17,304 nucleotides of DNA from assembly GCA_945873675.1 (NCBI GenBank), contig CAMCEP010000028.1, positions 1-17,304 on the forward strand. The letters are read 5' to 3'. The notes beneath the pieces are model-generated. The model was not told the origin of the DNA and ran no database searches. It saw only the letters and a program-made list of their open reading frames with translations. The DNA is from Asaia bogorensis. Lineage in GTDB: Bacteria; Pseudomonadota; Alphaproteobacteria; Acetobacterales; Acetobacteraceae. The position numbers and the translations under genes are program-made. Of this stretch, positions 1 to 7,257 are shown one piece after another; position 1 is the stretch's first letter, and every line of letters begins with the position of its first letter.

Positions 1-546
1 CATTTCGGCCTGGCCTTGGCGCGCTACGCGCATTTCACCTCTCCCATTCGGCGCTATGCGGATTTGCTCGTGCATCGCGCGCTGATCCGTGGCCTGAAGC
101 TTGGCAGCGATGGCTTGGCGGAAGTGGAAGCCGCGCGCTTTTTGGAAACCGGCGAACACATCACCGCGACTGAACGGCGCGCGGCGGCCGCGGAACGCGA
201 TGCGGTTGATCGCTACCTTGCGGCATATATGTCAGAGCGCGTAGGAAATATTTTCGCCGCGCGTATTTCAGGGGTGACACGCTTCGGACTGTTTGTCACT
301 TTGGAGGAGAATGGCGCGAGCGGCATCGTACCGCTCGGCTCATTGCCGGATGATAGATGGGATCAGGACGAAGCCACGCAACGCCTGGCTGGTCGCAGGA
401 CGGGTCTGACCTTTACGCTGGGCCACTCCGTGGAAGTGCGCCTGCGGGAAGCGACCGCGCGCACGGGCGGGATGGTGTTTCACATCATGCAGGGCATACC
501 GAAACGCGCAGGGCGCCTAGCGCCGCCGCGGCGTGGGCGGCGCTGA
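1..546 (+). CDS. rnr: Ribonuclease R, C-terminal part (5' end outside window)
   Basis: This is the 3' end of the gene for RNase R, a processive 3'-5' exoribonuclease that degrades structured RNA in the cytoplasm. The reading frame is open from base 1, so the gene enters from the left. About 181 codons are visible. The first residues carry the RNB-domain signature ARYAHFTSPIRRYADLLVHR, typical of the RNase II/R family. A C-terminal S1 RNA-binding domain follows (GNIFAARISGVTRFGLFVTL, then the NGASGIVPLGSLPDD segment). The protein ends in a short basic tail (KRAGRLAPPRRGRR), as is usual for RNase R and not for RNase II. The stop codon TGA at 544-546 overlaps the proposed CTG start of the next gene, suggesting translational coupling. 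The family assignment is firm; RNase R rather than RNase II rests on the basic tail. Confidence 0.93.
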   Translation, partial: HFGLALARYAHFTSPIRRYADLLVHRALIRGLKLGSDGLAEVEAARFLETGEHITATERRAAAAERDAVDRYLAAYMSERVGNIFAARISGVTRFGLFVTLEENGASGIVPLGSLPDDRWDQDEATQRLAGRRTGLTFTLGHSVEVRLREATARTGGMVFHIMQGIPKRAGRLAPPRRGRR

Positions 547-2117
547 ACGCGCGTGCGCGCGTTTTTATCTCTCTTGCTTTCCTGATCCTGCTTTGTGCTT
601 CCGCCCTGCCTTTGGGCGCGGCGCTGGCGCAGGAAGTGCCACGCGCCGGGGTGCATGAAGCCATCCCTGTCTTCCCGCGTGAGGAAATGCAGGGGGTCTT
701 TGCCGTGGGCTTCGCCGCCATTCTGGACCGGCATATGGAACGCGCGCTTCCCAGTGATCTGATCACCTGGGGCCTTGCGGGCTTCACGGCGCATGATCCC
801 GGCATTCGCGTTGAACGGCAGGGTCGCGAATTGCGCCTGATCCGCGCGCGCCGCACCCTGATCAGCCGCGTGCTGCCGAGTGATTCCGCGCGCGGCAAGC
901 CGGAAGCCATTGGCATGACCGCCGCTGAAGCGCTGATGCCGTTTCAGGAGGCCGCCTGGGCGGCCTCACCAGCCATTCGCGATCAAGGCCGGGATAGGCT
1001 GCTGCGCGCAAGCTTCAACGCGATTTTCGGCCATCTTGACCCGTTCAGCCGTTATGTGACGCCGGAAGAAGCGCAGCTTGCCCGCGAACGCCGGCTTGGG
1101 CAGGGCAGTGTGGGCCTCAGGCTTTCGGCCCAGCGCGGCCAGGTGCTGGTGGCTGCCGTCACGCGGGACGGCGCGGCGGCGGCGGCGGGAATTCGCGTGG
1201 GCGATAGGCTGGTGACCGTGGATGATGAAATGGTCTTCGCCAATGACCTGGCGGGCGCCGAATTGCTGCTGGAAGGCGCTTCCGAGACCGAGGTGACGCT
1301 AGTGACGCAGCGTGCCGGGCGTCGGCGGAATGTGACGCTCCGCCGCGTGGCGCAACGTGTGGAAACCGTAACGACGGAAACCCGCGACGGCGTGCTGCAT
1401 CTGCGCGTCTCGGGCTTTACCGCGCTGACCTCGGCCCAGGTGACGGGCTTCATCGAAGCGGCTTTCACGGGCGCCAGCCCGCCGCGCGGCCTTGTCCTGG
1501 ATTTGCGCGGCAATCGCGGCGGCATCCTGACCCAGGCGGTGACGGTGGCGGATATTTTCCTGGATGGCGGGGAGATTGTGGGCACTGCCGGGCGCCATCC
1601 TGAAGCCAATCGGCGTTACGCGGCAACGGATAGTGATCTGGCGCAGGGCCGGCCCATTGTGGTGATGGTGGATGGGCGCACGGCCTCAGCGGCAGAAATC
1701 CTGGCTGCGGCTTTGGCGGAACGCGGCCGGGCCGCAGTGCTTGGCACCGGTACCCAAGGCAAGGGCTTGGTGCAAATCCTGCTGCCTTTGCCCAATGGCG
1801 GGGAATTGCAGCTCAGCTGGTCACGCATTGTCATGCCCTCTGGCTGGCCCTTGCAGGGGGCGGGGCTATTGCCGGCGCTCTGCACGGCGGGCGGTACCGA
1901 AGCCGCAGCGGGTGCGTTGGCGGCGCTCAAGGCTGGGCAGCAACCCATGGGCGCCGCCCTGGCGCGGCTGCGCGCGTCACGCCCGCCGGTCTCCGCGGTG
2001 GAGGCCACAGCACTGCGTGAAACATGCCCGGGGCTGGATGGTGTGGATAGAGAGGCGGATTTCGCCCAGGCCTTGGTGACGGACGCGATAGCCTATCAGG
2101 CGGCATTGATGCGCTGA
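543..2117 (+). CDS. S41-family C-terminal processing peptidase (CtpA-like), exported
   Basis: Periplasmic serine protease of the tail-specific/C-terminal processing family, which trims or degrades exported proteins. From the proposed CTG start the protein has 524 residues. Residues 1-30 form a signal peptide (hydrophobic FISLAFLILLCASALPLG, cleavage near ALAQ). The segment FGHLDPFSRYVTPEE at about 162-176 is typical of the family. A PDZ domain covers about 187-268 (GSVGLRL, GIRVGDRLVTVDD). The catalytic part contains LVLDLRGNRGG (317-327), the nucleophile Ser382 in TASAAEI and the general base Lys407 in GTQGKG, so the Ser-Lys dyad is intact. The only in-frame ATG upstream, at 357, lies deep inside rnr and would add a non-signal N-terminus. 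CTG at 543 sits exactly before the signal peptide and forms a CTGA overlap with the rnr stop. No ATG, GTG or TTG is available between. The start is inferred; the family is secure. Confidence 0.88.
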   Translation: MNARARVFISLAFLILLCASALPLGAALAQEVPRAGVHEAIPVFPREEMQGVFAVGFAAILDRHMERALPSDLITWGLAGFTAHDPGIRVERQGRELRLIRARRTLISRVLPSDSARGKPEAIGMTAAEALMPFQEAAWAASPAIRDQGRDRLLRASFNAIFGHLDPFSRYVTPEEAQLARERRLGQGSVGLRLSAQRGQVLVAAVTRDGAAAAAGIRVGDRLVTVDDEMVFANDLAGAELLLEGASETEVTLVTQRAGRRRNVTLRRVAQRVETVTTETRDGVLHLRVSGFTALTSAQVTGFIEAAFTGASPPRGLVLDLRGNRGGILTQAVTVADIFLDGGEIVGTAGRHPEANRRYAATDSDLAQGRPIVVMVDGRTASAAEILAAALAERGRAAVLGTGTQGKGLVQILLPLPNGGELQLSWSRIVMPSGWPLQGAGLLPALCTAGGTEAAAGALAALKAGQQPMGAALARLRASRPPVSAVEATALRETCPGLDGVDREADFAQALVTDAIAYQAALMR

Positions 2118-2142
2118 AACAGGGGCTGGCCTGCTTTTCCCC

Positions 2143-2170
2143 TTGACGAAAACGCCGGTATGGCTAGGAA
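2143..2170 (+). promoter_or_regulatory. Candidate sigma-70-type promoter of rpmG
   Basis: TTGACG at 2143-2148 matches the -35 consensus in five of six bases. The possible -10, TAGGAA at 2165-2170 after 16 bases, is weak. It lies in the 104-nt gap between the peptidase gene and rpmG and would give a leader of about 45 nt. The prediction rests on the -35 alone. Confidence 0.35.
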
Positions 2171-2221
2171 GGGCGCAAAGAAACCTTCGGCTGAGCGGCC
2201 GTTGGGCTGGAGTTGTTGATC

Positions 2222-2389
2222 ATGGCCAAATCGAACACCATCCTCATTCGCCTCGTGAGCAGCGCGGAGACGGGTTATTTCTACGTGACGAAGAAGAACA
2301 CGCGGAACATGACCGGCAAGATGGAAAAGAAGAAGTATGACCCCGTGGCGCGCAAGCACGTGGTCTTTCGTGAAGCCAAGATTAAATAA
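2222..2389 (+). CDS. rpmG: 50S ribosomal protein L33 (zinc-free form)
   Basis: Short gene for large-subunit ribosomal protein L33, 55 residues, starting MAKSNTILIRLVSSAETG and ending REAKIK. The YFYVTKKNTRN segment and the lysine-rich MEKKKYDP are diagnostic. There is no cysteine, so this is the zinc-independent version and not the CxxC-bearing zinc ribbon paralogue. A GGAG Shine-Dalgarno at 2209-2212 sits 9 nt before the ATG. A strong hairpin terminator follows 41 nt after the stop. The gene therefore forms its own transcription unit, convergent with pleD. The length and sequence agree fully with alphaproteobacterial L33. Confidence 0.97.
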   Translation: MAKSNTILIRLVSSAETGYFYVTKKNTRNMTGKMEKKKYDPVARKHVVFREAKIK

Positions 2390-2427
2390 ATCTGGTGGCG
2401 CCCTGGGGCGCCTTCACCGTGATGGCG

Positions 2428-2454
2428 ACAAGGGCGGGATTTCCCGCCCTTTTG
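2428..2454 (+). terminator. Rho-independent terminator of rpmG
   Basis: A perfect 9-bp inverted repeat, AGGGCGGGA (2431-2439) with TCCCGCCCT (2442-2450), is followed by TTTTGTCGTTT. It lies between the convergent genes rpmG and pleD. The T-rich side is on the + strand, so it mainly serves rpmG; on the - strand only a short T pair follows the stem. Confidence 0.85.
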
Positions 2455-2492
2455 TCGTTTGTGATGAAAAAACCAATGTCGAAGCGCCCGCT

Positions 2493-3863
2493 TTATGGCC
2501 GCCAGTCGGCCTCAGTCGCGGCTTCTACCCGGTTTCGGCCAAGTGATTTTGCGCGATACATGGCAGCATCGGCGGCAGCGATCAGCGCCTCGGCGTCTGT
2601 CGTATTGACGGCCAAGGCACTGCCGATACTCACCGTGACAGGCAGCTTGGCCTGACCAAGGTCAATCGGGCGCTCCCCGATCGCGGCGCGAAGCCTTTCG
2701 GCAATAACGCCCGTTTCCTCTGCCCCAGCGCCTGACATCACCACCAGGAATTCCTCACCGCCATAGCGTGCGACAATATCGGAAGCGCGCACATGCTCAC
2801 GCAGCCGCGCCGCCACTTCGCGCAAAGCCGCATCGCCCGCTGCATGGCCGTAATAATCATTAAGCGGCTTGAAGCGGTCCACATCAATCATCAGGACACC
2901 GCAAGCGGTGCCCGCGCGCAGCAGGGATTCAAGGTGGCGAAAGACATAACGGCGATTACGCAGCCCGGTCAGGCCATCGGTCACGGCCAATTCCAGGGAA
3001 CGGTCGAATTCAGCGCGTAGCCTGAGCTGATAGCGCCGGCGCCGCACCTGATTGCGCACGCGCGCGCGCAATTCTTCCTCATTGATCGGGCGCAGCACGT
3101 GATCTGAAGCGCCCAATTCAAAGGCGCGCAGCACCAGACCCCGCTGTTCCGCATCCGCGATCAGCATCAGGGGCAGGTCGCGCGTTTCCGCCTCTGCCCT
3201 GAGGCGAGACGCAAGGCGCAAAGGATCGCCCTCTGACATGGGAAGGGAAGTCAGCACCAGATCATAATGCTGCTTCGGATCTTGCAGCTTTTGCCAGACC
3301 AGCTTCTCATTATTGTATTGCTCAAGCGCCATGCCATCGGTGGATAGCGCGCGGGAAAGCGCCGCCGCTTCCGCCGCATTGTCCGACAGCAGCAGGATTT
3401 TTGCGCCTTCAAAATCCTCAGGCGGCGCGCTTGGCGGTTCAAAACCCAAATCGCGCACCGTCTCCGCACGCAGGCGCCAGGCATCCAGCACCTGCTTCAC
3501 CCGCAACAGGGCGCGCAGGCGGGCGAAAAGCGTTGCCTGATCAACAGGCTTGACCAGAAAATCATCGGCACCGGAGTCCAGGCCGCGCACCCTTTCGCTC
3601 TGATCATCCAAAGAAGTGACCATGACCACAGGGATATGCGCCGTGATGGGTTGGGCTTTCAGCCGGCGGCAGGCTTCAAACCCATCCATGACCGGCATCA
3701 GCACATCAAGCAGGATGATATCGGGCGACCAGCGCTGGGCGAGCGTAATGGCCTCAGCCCCTGAAGCCGCGCCCAAGACCTCGAAATATTCATCCTGCAA
3801 CCGGGCTTCCAACAGCCTGCGATTGGGCAGGCTGTCATCCACCACAAGCACGCGGGCGGTCAT
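2493..3863 (-). CDS. pleD: PleD-type response regulator, diguanylate cyclase (REC-REC-GGDEF)
   Basis: Cytoplasmic response regulator that makes the second messenger cyclic di-GMP from two GTP when phosphorylated; in Caulobacter PleD drives the swarmer-to-stalked transition. The protein has 456 residues from ATG 3863 (MTARVLVVDDS). REC1 covers about 1-120 with Asp9, Asp10, phospho-acceptor Asp53 (LLDVLMP) and Lys105 (FLVKP). A second, degenerate REC covers about 153-275 (AKILLLSDN to LRPINEEELRARVRNQ) and lacks the acceptor aspartate. The GGDEF domain follows (LELAVTDGLTGLRNRRY), with the active site GGEEF at 368-372 and the product-inhibition RxxD site at Arg359-Asp362. These positions equal those I recall for Caulobacter PleD. 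A longer frame from TTG 3923 has no counterpart in the family. No strong Shine-Dalgarno precedes the ATG. No divK gene lies next to it. A 147-nt gap separates it from the upstream VOC gene, so co-transcription is possible. Confidence 0.95.
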   Translation of the reverse strand: MTARVLVVDDSLPNRRLLEARLQDEYFEVLGAASGAEAITLAQRWSPDIILLDVLMPVMDGFEACRRLKAQPITAHIPVVMVTSLDDQSERVRGLDSGADDFLVKPVDQATLFARLRALLRVKQVLDAWRLRAETVRDLGFEPPSAPPEDFEGAKILLLSDNAAEAAALSRALSTDGMALEQYNNEKLVWQKLQDPKQHYDLVLTSLPMSEGDPLRLASRLRAEAETRDLPLMLIADAEQRGLVLRAFELGASDHVLRPINEEELRARVRNQVRRRRYQLRLRAEFDRSLELAVTDGLTGLRNRRYVFRHLESLLRAGTACGVLMIDVDRFKPLNDYYGHAAGDAALREVAARLREHVRASDIVARYGGEEFLVVMSGAGAEETGVIAERLRAAIGERPIDLGQAKLPVTVSIGSALAVNTTDAEALIAAADAAMYRAKSLGRNRVEAATEADWRP

Positions 3864-3905
3864 GCCCGCGCCGTGGCCTGCACTAGCGGAAACGCCGGTA
3901 AAATG

Positions 3906-3917
3906 CCGGCATGCCGG
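3906..3917. repeat. 12-bp perfect palindrome upstream of pleD
   Basis: CCGGCATGCCGG is a perfect dyad 43 nt upstream of the pleD start, in the 147-nt gap between the VOC gene and pleD. It could be an operator or simply a chance GC-rich dyad. I see no clear promoter hexamers beside it. Confidence 0.3.
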
Positions 3918-4010
3918 TGGCAATGAGGGTGATGAATGCTTCCCATACGGGAAATATGTCCTGAAACCGAGCGTAAGGATAGAGTGCGCGGATATTTGCC
4001 AGCACTGAAA

Positions 4011-4652
4011 TCAGGCGCTCGAAAGGACCGCTTCCCGCCCATCCTGGTGGCGTAAATGGGCAATCAGCCGGGCGCTGGGACTTTGGCGGAGCTTGATCGC
4101 TTCCGCCAGGCCGCGGGCGGCAATGGCCTCTCGCAGCGCATCCATATCAGGGTGCTGCGCTTCCAGGCTGGTCAGACGCCAACCGGAATCAGGAATTCGC
4201 GCCGCCGCCCGGACACCATCGTATTGGATCAGTGGCGGGATCAGATTGCCCATATCCTGTCGTTGGGGCGGAAAGGCCATGCGCCAGGAAAGTGCACCGC
4301 GGCGCATAGCGCGCACTTCCCCGCCATGCGCGGCACCAAGCCGGGCCACCACCGCCTCAATCGCCGGGGTGGCCGCGACATACGCAATCAGCTGGGGTTC
4401 TGCTTCCAGCGCCAGTTTGAGCGCGGGGTCATCCAGGTCAAAGGGGCGAGGATGGGCGGGAGTAGGCTGGCCGGGATCGGGGGCGATGATTTCGATATAT
4501 TGGTCCGGCCCCAGGCCGAGCAGCATGTTATGCGTGCCAACCCCCGGATGTGCCCCACCCTGGGCAGGACGCACGCCCAAATGGCGTTCCAGCCAAGCCG
4601 CGCCCGCTTCCAGCGTGGCGGCGCCAATCACAAGATGGTCAATTTCAGCCAT
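4011..4652 (-). CDS. VOC-fold glyoxalase-like domain protein
   Basis: A 213-residue protein of the vicinal-oxygen-chelate superfamily, resembling the glyoxalase-like group in which two beta-alpha-beta-beta-beta units sit in one chain. The N-terminus MAEIDHLVIGAATLEAGAAW is the standard first strand-helix, with His6 as possible metal ligand. HNMLLGLGPDQYIEIIAPDP at about 41-60 is the usual substrate-pocket strand, with Glu54 as a second possible ligand. The second half has LSWRMAFPP and PPLIQYDG. These proteins are soluble and act in the cytoplasm; the substrate cannot be read from the sequence. A G-rich stretch (GGGGG) lies 5 nt before the ATG and can serve as Shine-Dalgarno. It is divergent from the acyltransferase gene, with 212 nt between them. 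Confidence 0.8.
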   Translation of the reverse strand: MAEIDHLVIGAATLEAGAAWLERHLGVRPAQGGAHPGVGTHNMLLGLGPDQYIEIIAPDPGQPTPAHPRPFDLDDPALKLALEAEPQLIAYVAATPAIEAVVARLGAAHGGEVRAMRRGALSWRMAFPPQRQDMGNLIPPLIQYDGVRAAARIPDSGWRLTSLEAQHPDMDALREAIAARGLAEAIKLRQSPSARLIAHLRHQDGREAVLSSA

Positions 4653-4864
4653 AGAACCCCCAAAGCCGCATCTGGTTGCGCTGCGCGGCCCATATTCGTT
4701 GCGCCGAACGCAAGCCCGGCCTGCGCATCATGGCAGGGACCGGGGCGCACATATTGAGCAAGATCAAGAAAAACCCCGCCCACCGGATAGGTGAGCGACC
4801 CATCCGATTGACCCGCGGCAGGCTTTTGGGCGTTCTGCCGCCCGTCTTGCTGGGGAGTGTCGGC

Positions 4865-5488
4865 ATGAGTTTATCCAAGGCGAAAATCGCCGAAACCTTC
4901 ATTCATCCCAGCGTGAAGCTGCGTGACGTGCAGATTGGCGCGCGCTGTGAGATTCTGGAACGATCTTCCCTGGAATATGCGTCGCTTGGTGATGCATCCT
5001 ATCTTGGCCATGATTGCCAGGTGGCGGATGCCGAGATCGGTAAATTCTGCGCCATTGCAGCCTGTGTCCGGATCGGGCCGCCCAATCACCCAATGGGGCG
5101 CCCGGCGCAGCATCGCTTCACCTATGTGCCGGAATATTACGATGCGGCGCAGCAGCGCGACGCCACGTTTTTCGCGGAACGCCGCGCCGCGCGGGTGAAG
5201 ATTGGCAATGATGTCTGGATTGGCCATGGCGTGACAGTGCTGCCCGGCGTGACGGTTGGTGATGGCGCGGTACTGGCCGCAGGTGCGGTGGTGGCGCGCG
5301 ATGTCGCGCCCTATACGATTGTGGGCGGCGTGCCGGCGCGCGTGATCAAGCAACGCTTCCCGGCCGAGGTCGCCGCACGCCTGCAAGCCATCGCCTGGTG
5401 GGATTGGCCCTTTGAAGTGATCATGGAGCGGCTTGCGGATTTCCAGAACGAAAATGTCGCCGCGTTTTGTGAAAAATGGATGCCGTGA
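4865..5488 (+). CDS. Left-handed beta-helix acyltransferase, phosphonate-associated type
   Basis: A 207-residue acyltransferase with hexapeptide repeats, probably acetyl-CoA dependent and cytoplasmic. The start at ATG 4865 is supported by GGGGAG at 4852-4857; the frame is open for 63 more codons upstream but those look non-coding. Residues 14-72 form the first beta-helix coils (IHPSVKLRDVQIGARCEI, IGKFCAIAACVRI). An excursion loop with the conserved NHP (74-76) and FTY follows; the His is in the position of the catalytic base in xenobiotic acetyltransferases. The last coils are VKIGNDVWIGHGVTVLPGVT and AVLAAGAVVARDVAPYTIVGGVPA. The C-terminal RFP...LQAIAWWDW segment resembles the hexapeptide-transferase family that often sits in phn (phosphonate) operons. 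No phn gene is present here, so the substrate is open. A CatB-like xenobiotic acetyltransferase is the alternative. Confidence 0.82.
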   Translation: MSLSKAKIAETFIHPSVKLRDVQIGARCEILERSSLEYASLGDASYLGHDCQVADAEIGKFCAIAACVRIGPPNHPMGRPAQHRFTYVPEYYDAAQQRDATFFAERRAARVKIGNDVWIGHGVTVLPGVTVGDGAVLAAGAVVARDVAPYTIVGGVPARVIKQRFPAEVAARLQAIAWWDWPFEVIMERLADFQNENVAAFCEKWMP

Positions 5489-5494
5489 GAGGCG

Positions 5495-5522
5495 CGCGTG
5501 ATCCGCCATCACGGATCACGCG
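5495..5522. terminator. Hairpin between two convergent genes, no U-tract
   Basis: A perfect 11-bp inverted repeat, CGCGTGATCCG (5495-5505) and CGGATCACGCG (5512-5522), with a 6-nt loop, fills the 40-nt gap between the acyltransferase stop and the stop of the convergent Bug receptor gene. The position fits a bidirectional terminator or 3'-end stabiliser. Neither flank has a T-run, so it is not a canonical intrinsic terminator. Confidence 0.6.
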
Positions 5523-5528
5523 ATAGTA

Positions 5529-6488
5529 TTACTCCCGCCAGGGATGCTGATTCCAAAGCGCCTGATAGCGCGTGCGCAGCCCCACCAACTCCGCCCGATA
5601 GGCATCGGGCGCCAGAAAGCGCAGCGGCAGGAATTGCTGATCGGCAAGCTTCTGGAATTCGGGATTATCCACGGTCTTTTTCACCGAATCCGCAAGCCGC
5701 GTGATGATTTCGGTTGGCATGCCGCCAGGGGCCGCCATGCCGCGCATGGACCCTTCCACCACATCAAAACCCAATTCGCGCAGGGTCGGGATGGTAGGCG
5801 CGCGGTCCCAGCGGGTTTCTCCCAGTTGAGCGATCGGGCGCAGCGTGCCCTGGCGCATATCATTCAAGCCTTCCGCCACATTCATCACCGCCAGCGGAAT
5901 GGTGCGCGACAGCACATTCTGCTTCACCTGCGATGAACCGGCGAAGGGAATATGGAGGAATTTGGTGCCAGTGGCGCGTTCCAACGCCAGCATCGCGAGA
6001 TGATCATCAGAACCAATGCCCGTGGTGCCATAGCCGATTGTGCCAGGATTAGCCCGCGCCGCCGCCAGCAGATCGGCAAGCGACTTGTACGGGCTATCCG
6101 GCACCACCCACATGCCGCCCGGATCATCCACAATATTCCCAATCAGCGAGAAATCATCAAGCGAATAGCGCGCCCGCCGTTCAATCGGGATGGTCACGAT
6201 ATTGGGCGTATTGATGAAGCCAATCGTATAGCCATCAGGCCTGGCGCGCGCCAATTCGGAAAAACCAATCTCCCCACCCGCGCCGGGGCGGTTCAGCACG
6301 ACAACAGGCTGCCCGAGATCGGCTTCCATGAAGCGCGCAATGGTGCGCGCCGCGACATCCGTGCCACCACCGGCCGCGAAGGCAACAATCATGGTGATTT
6401 GCCGATCCGGCCGCCAACCGCCCTGCGCGCGGGCAATAGCAGGGGTGGCAAGGGCGCTGACCATCAGCGCGCGACGCGATAATTTCAT
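5529..6488 (-). CDS. Bug/TctC-family periplasmic solute receptor
   Basis: Periplasmic binding protein of the Bug (TctC) family, the receptor part of tripartite tricarboxylate transporters. These receptors bind small carboxylated compounds; the ligand cannot be read here. It has 319 residues from ATG 6488. The start is fixed by GGGAGG at 6494-6499, 5 nt upstream, and by a signal peptide KLSRRALMVSALATPAIARAQ (cleavage after ARA; the SRRALM hints at TAT export). Family segments are DRQITMIVAFAAGGGTDVAARTIA, the PVVVLNRPGAGG motif at about 63-74, IGYGTTGIGSDDHL and LHIPFAGSSQ. The C-terminus ends in HPWRE. No TctA or TctB membrane gene is adjacent, which is usual for orphan Bug receptors. An inverted repeat frames its candidate -10 element. 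Confidence 0.93.
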   Translation of the reverse strand: MKLSRRALMVSALATPAIARAQGGWRPDRQITMIVAFAAGGGTDVAARTIARFMEADLGQPVVVLNRPGAGGEIGFSELARARPDGYTIGFINTPNIVTIPIERRARYSLDDFSLIGNIVDDPGGMWVVPDSPYKSLADLLAAARANPGTIGYGTTGIGSDDHLAMLALERATGTKFLHIPFAGSSQVKQNVLSRTIPLAVMNVAEGLNDMRQGTLRPIAQLGETRWDRAPTIPTLRELGFDVVEGSMRGMAAPGGMPTEIITRLADSVKKTVDNPEFQKLADQQFLPLRFLAPDAYRAELVGLRTRYQALWNQHPWRE

Positions 6489-6497
6489 GGTGACCTC

Positions 6498-6538
6498 CCG
6501 GTTGTTTGCATTATGAAAGCACAACCGGCGCGCATGAA
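6498..6538 (-). promoter_or_regulatory. Candidate promoter and operator dyad of the Bug receptor gene
   Basis: On the - strand CCGGTTGT and ACAACCGG (6521-6528 and 6498-6505) form a perfect 8-bp inverted repeat with 15 nt between. The central stretch contains CATAAT (6515-6510), a good -10 match. The -35 candidate TTCATG (6538-6533), 17 nt upstream, is weak. The proximal arm also overlaps two bases of the GGGAGG ribosome binding site. The layout fits a repressor operator over the promoter core. The dyad is seen directly; its role is inferred. Confidence 0.5.
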
Positions 6539-6571
6539 AAAGGCCGCCCAGGATATCCCGGGCGGCCTTTT
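6537..6571 (-). terminator. Rho-independent terminator of the alpha/beta hydrolase gene
   Basis: AAAAGGCCGCCC (6538-6549) pairs with GGGCGGCCTTTT (6560-6571), a 12-bp stem with a 10-nt loop. On the - strand the stem runs into TTTTT (6541-6537). It lies 18 nt after the stop of the hydrolase gene. The A/T ends make it also workable on the + strand, where no gene reads into it. Confidence 0.85.
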
Positions 6572-6588
6572 GCGAGCCATGTGCAGCC

Positions 6589-7257
6589 TTAGTCAGCCGC
6601 CAGCGCCATGCGATTGCGGTTCAGAATGCCCATCACATGATCTTCGGCCGCATCCACAACCTTTTCGGTCTGTTCCGGCGTGAAGACATGGCCGGCGCCG
6701 GCCATCACGCGATAGTCAATGCTGACACCCTTTTGCGTATTCAGCTTTTCCACCAGCTTCTTCACGGAAGCTTCCGGCACCAATTCATCATCGGCGCCAT
6801 GCAGGATCAGCCCGCCGCAGGGGCAAGGTGCCAGGAAGCCGAAATCATAATGCGAAGCGGGCGCGCTGATGGAAACAAAGCCGCCCATTTCCGGCCGGCG
6901 CATCAGCACCTGCATGCCAACATAAGCGCCGAAAGAATAACCAAGCACCCATTGGGAAGACGCATTGGGATTCACGGTTTGCAGGAAATCCAGCCCCGCG
7001 CAGGCATCGGAGATTTCGCCAATGCCACCATCATAACGGCCCTGGCTGCGCCCCACACCACGCATATTGAAGCGCAGCACGGAAAAGCCCAACGCCTGCA
7101 TGCGCTGATACAGCGCATGAATGACGCGGTTATTCATGGTGCCGCCATGCAAAGGGTGCGGGTGCAACAGCAGCGCCGTGGGGGCATTCGGGCGCTTGGA
7201 ATGGTGATAGCGTCCTTCAAGCCGGCCATCAGGCCCGGCGAACATTACTTCTGGCAT
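6589..7257 (-). CDS. Alpha/beta hydrolase (COG2945-like)
   Basis: A cytoplasmic alpha/beta hydrolase of 222 residues from ATG 7257 (MPEVMFAGPDGRLEGRYHH), without a signal peptide. The oxyanion region is LLLHPHPLHGGTMNNRV (29-45). The nucleophile elbow is GYSFGA with Ser108. The acid is probably Asp157 in HGADDELVP and the base His190 in AGAGHVF, so the catalytic triad is complete. The group is widespread in Alphaproteobacteria and of unknown physiological substrate; esterase or acyl-peptidase activity is plausible. The frame remains open to 7374, but the MPEV start matches the conserved beginning of the family. The Shine-Dalgarno is poor (AAGAGAAAAG). The gene is followed by its own terminator and is divergent from iscR. 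Confidence 0.85.
   Translation of the reverse strand: MPEVMFAGPDGRLEGRYHHSKRPNAPTALLLHPHPLHGGTMNNRVIHALYQRMQALGFSVLRFNMRGVGRSQGRYDGGIGEISDACAGLDFLQTVNPNASSQWVLGYSFGAYVGMQVLMRRPEMGGFVSISAPASHYDFGFLAPCPCGGLILHGADDELVPEASVKKLVEKLNTQKGVSIDYRVMAGAGHVFTPEQTEKVVDAAEDHVMGILNRNRMALAAD

Noticed and set aside
357..542. ATG 357 as start of the S41 peptidase
   Set aside because: It would put 62 non-family residues before the signal peptide, with 190 nt of overlap with the S1 domain of RNase R.
2096..2359. - strand frame of 87 codons over rpmG
   Set aside because: It is the antisense of the L33 gene, whose 55-residue product is unmistakable.
4699..4713. TTGCG-N5-CGCAA in the VOC/acyltransferase gap as operator
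   Set aside because: Short arms in GC-rich DNA and no promoter hexamers around it; chance is likely.
4056..4794. Two + strand frames of 233 codons opposite the VOC gene
   Set aside because: No known motif, biased composition, antisense to the VOC protein and overlapping each other.
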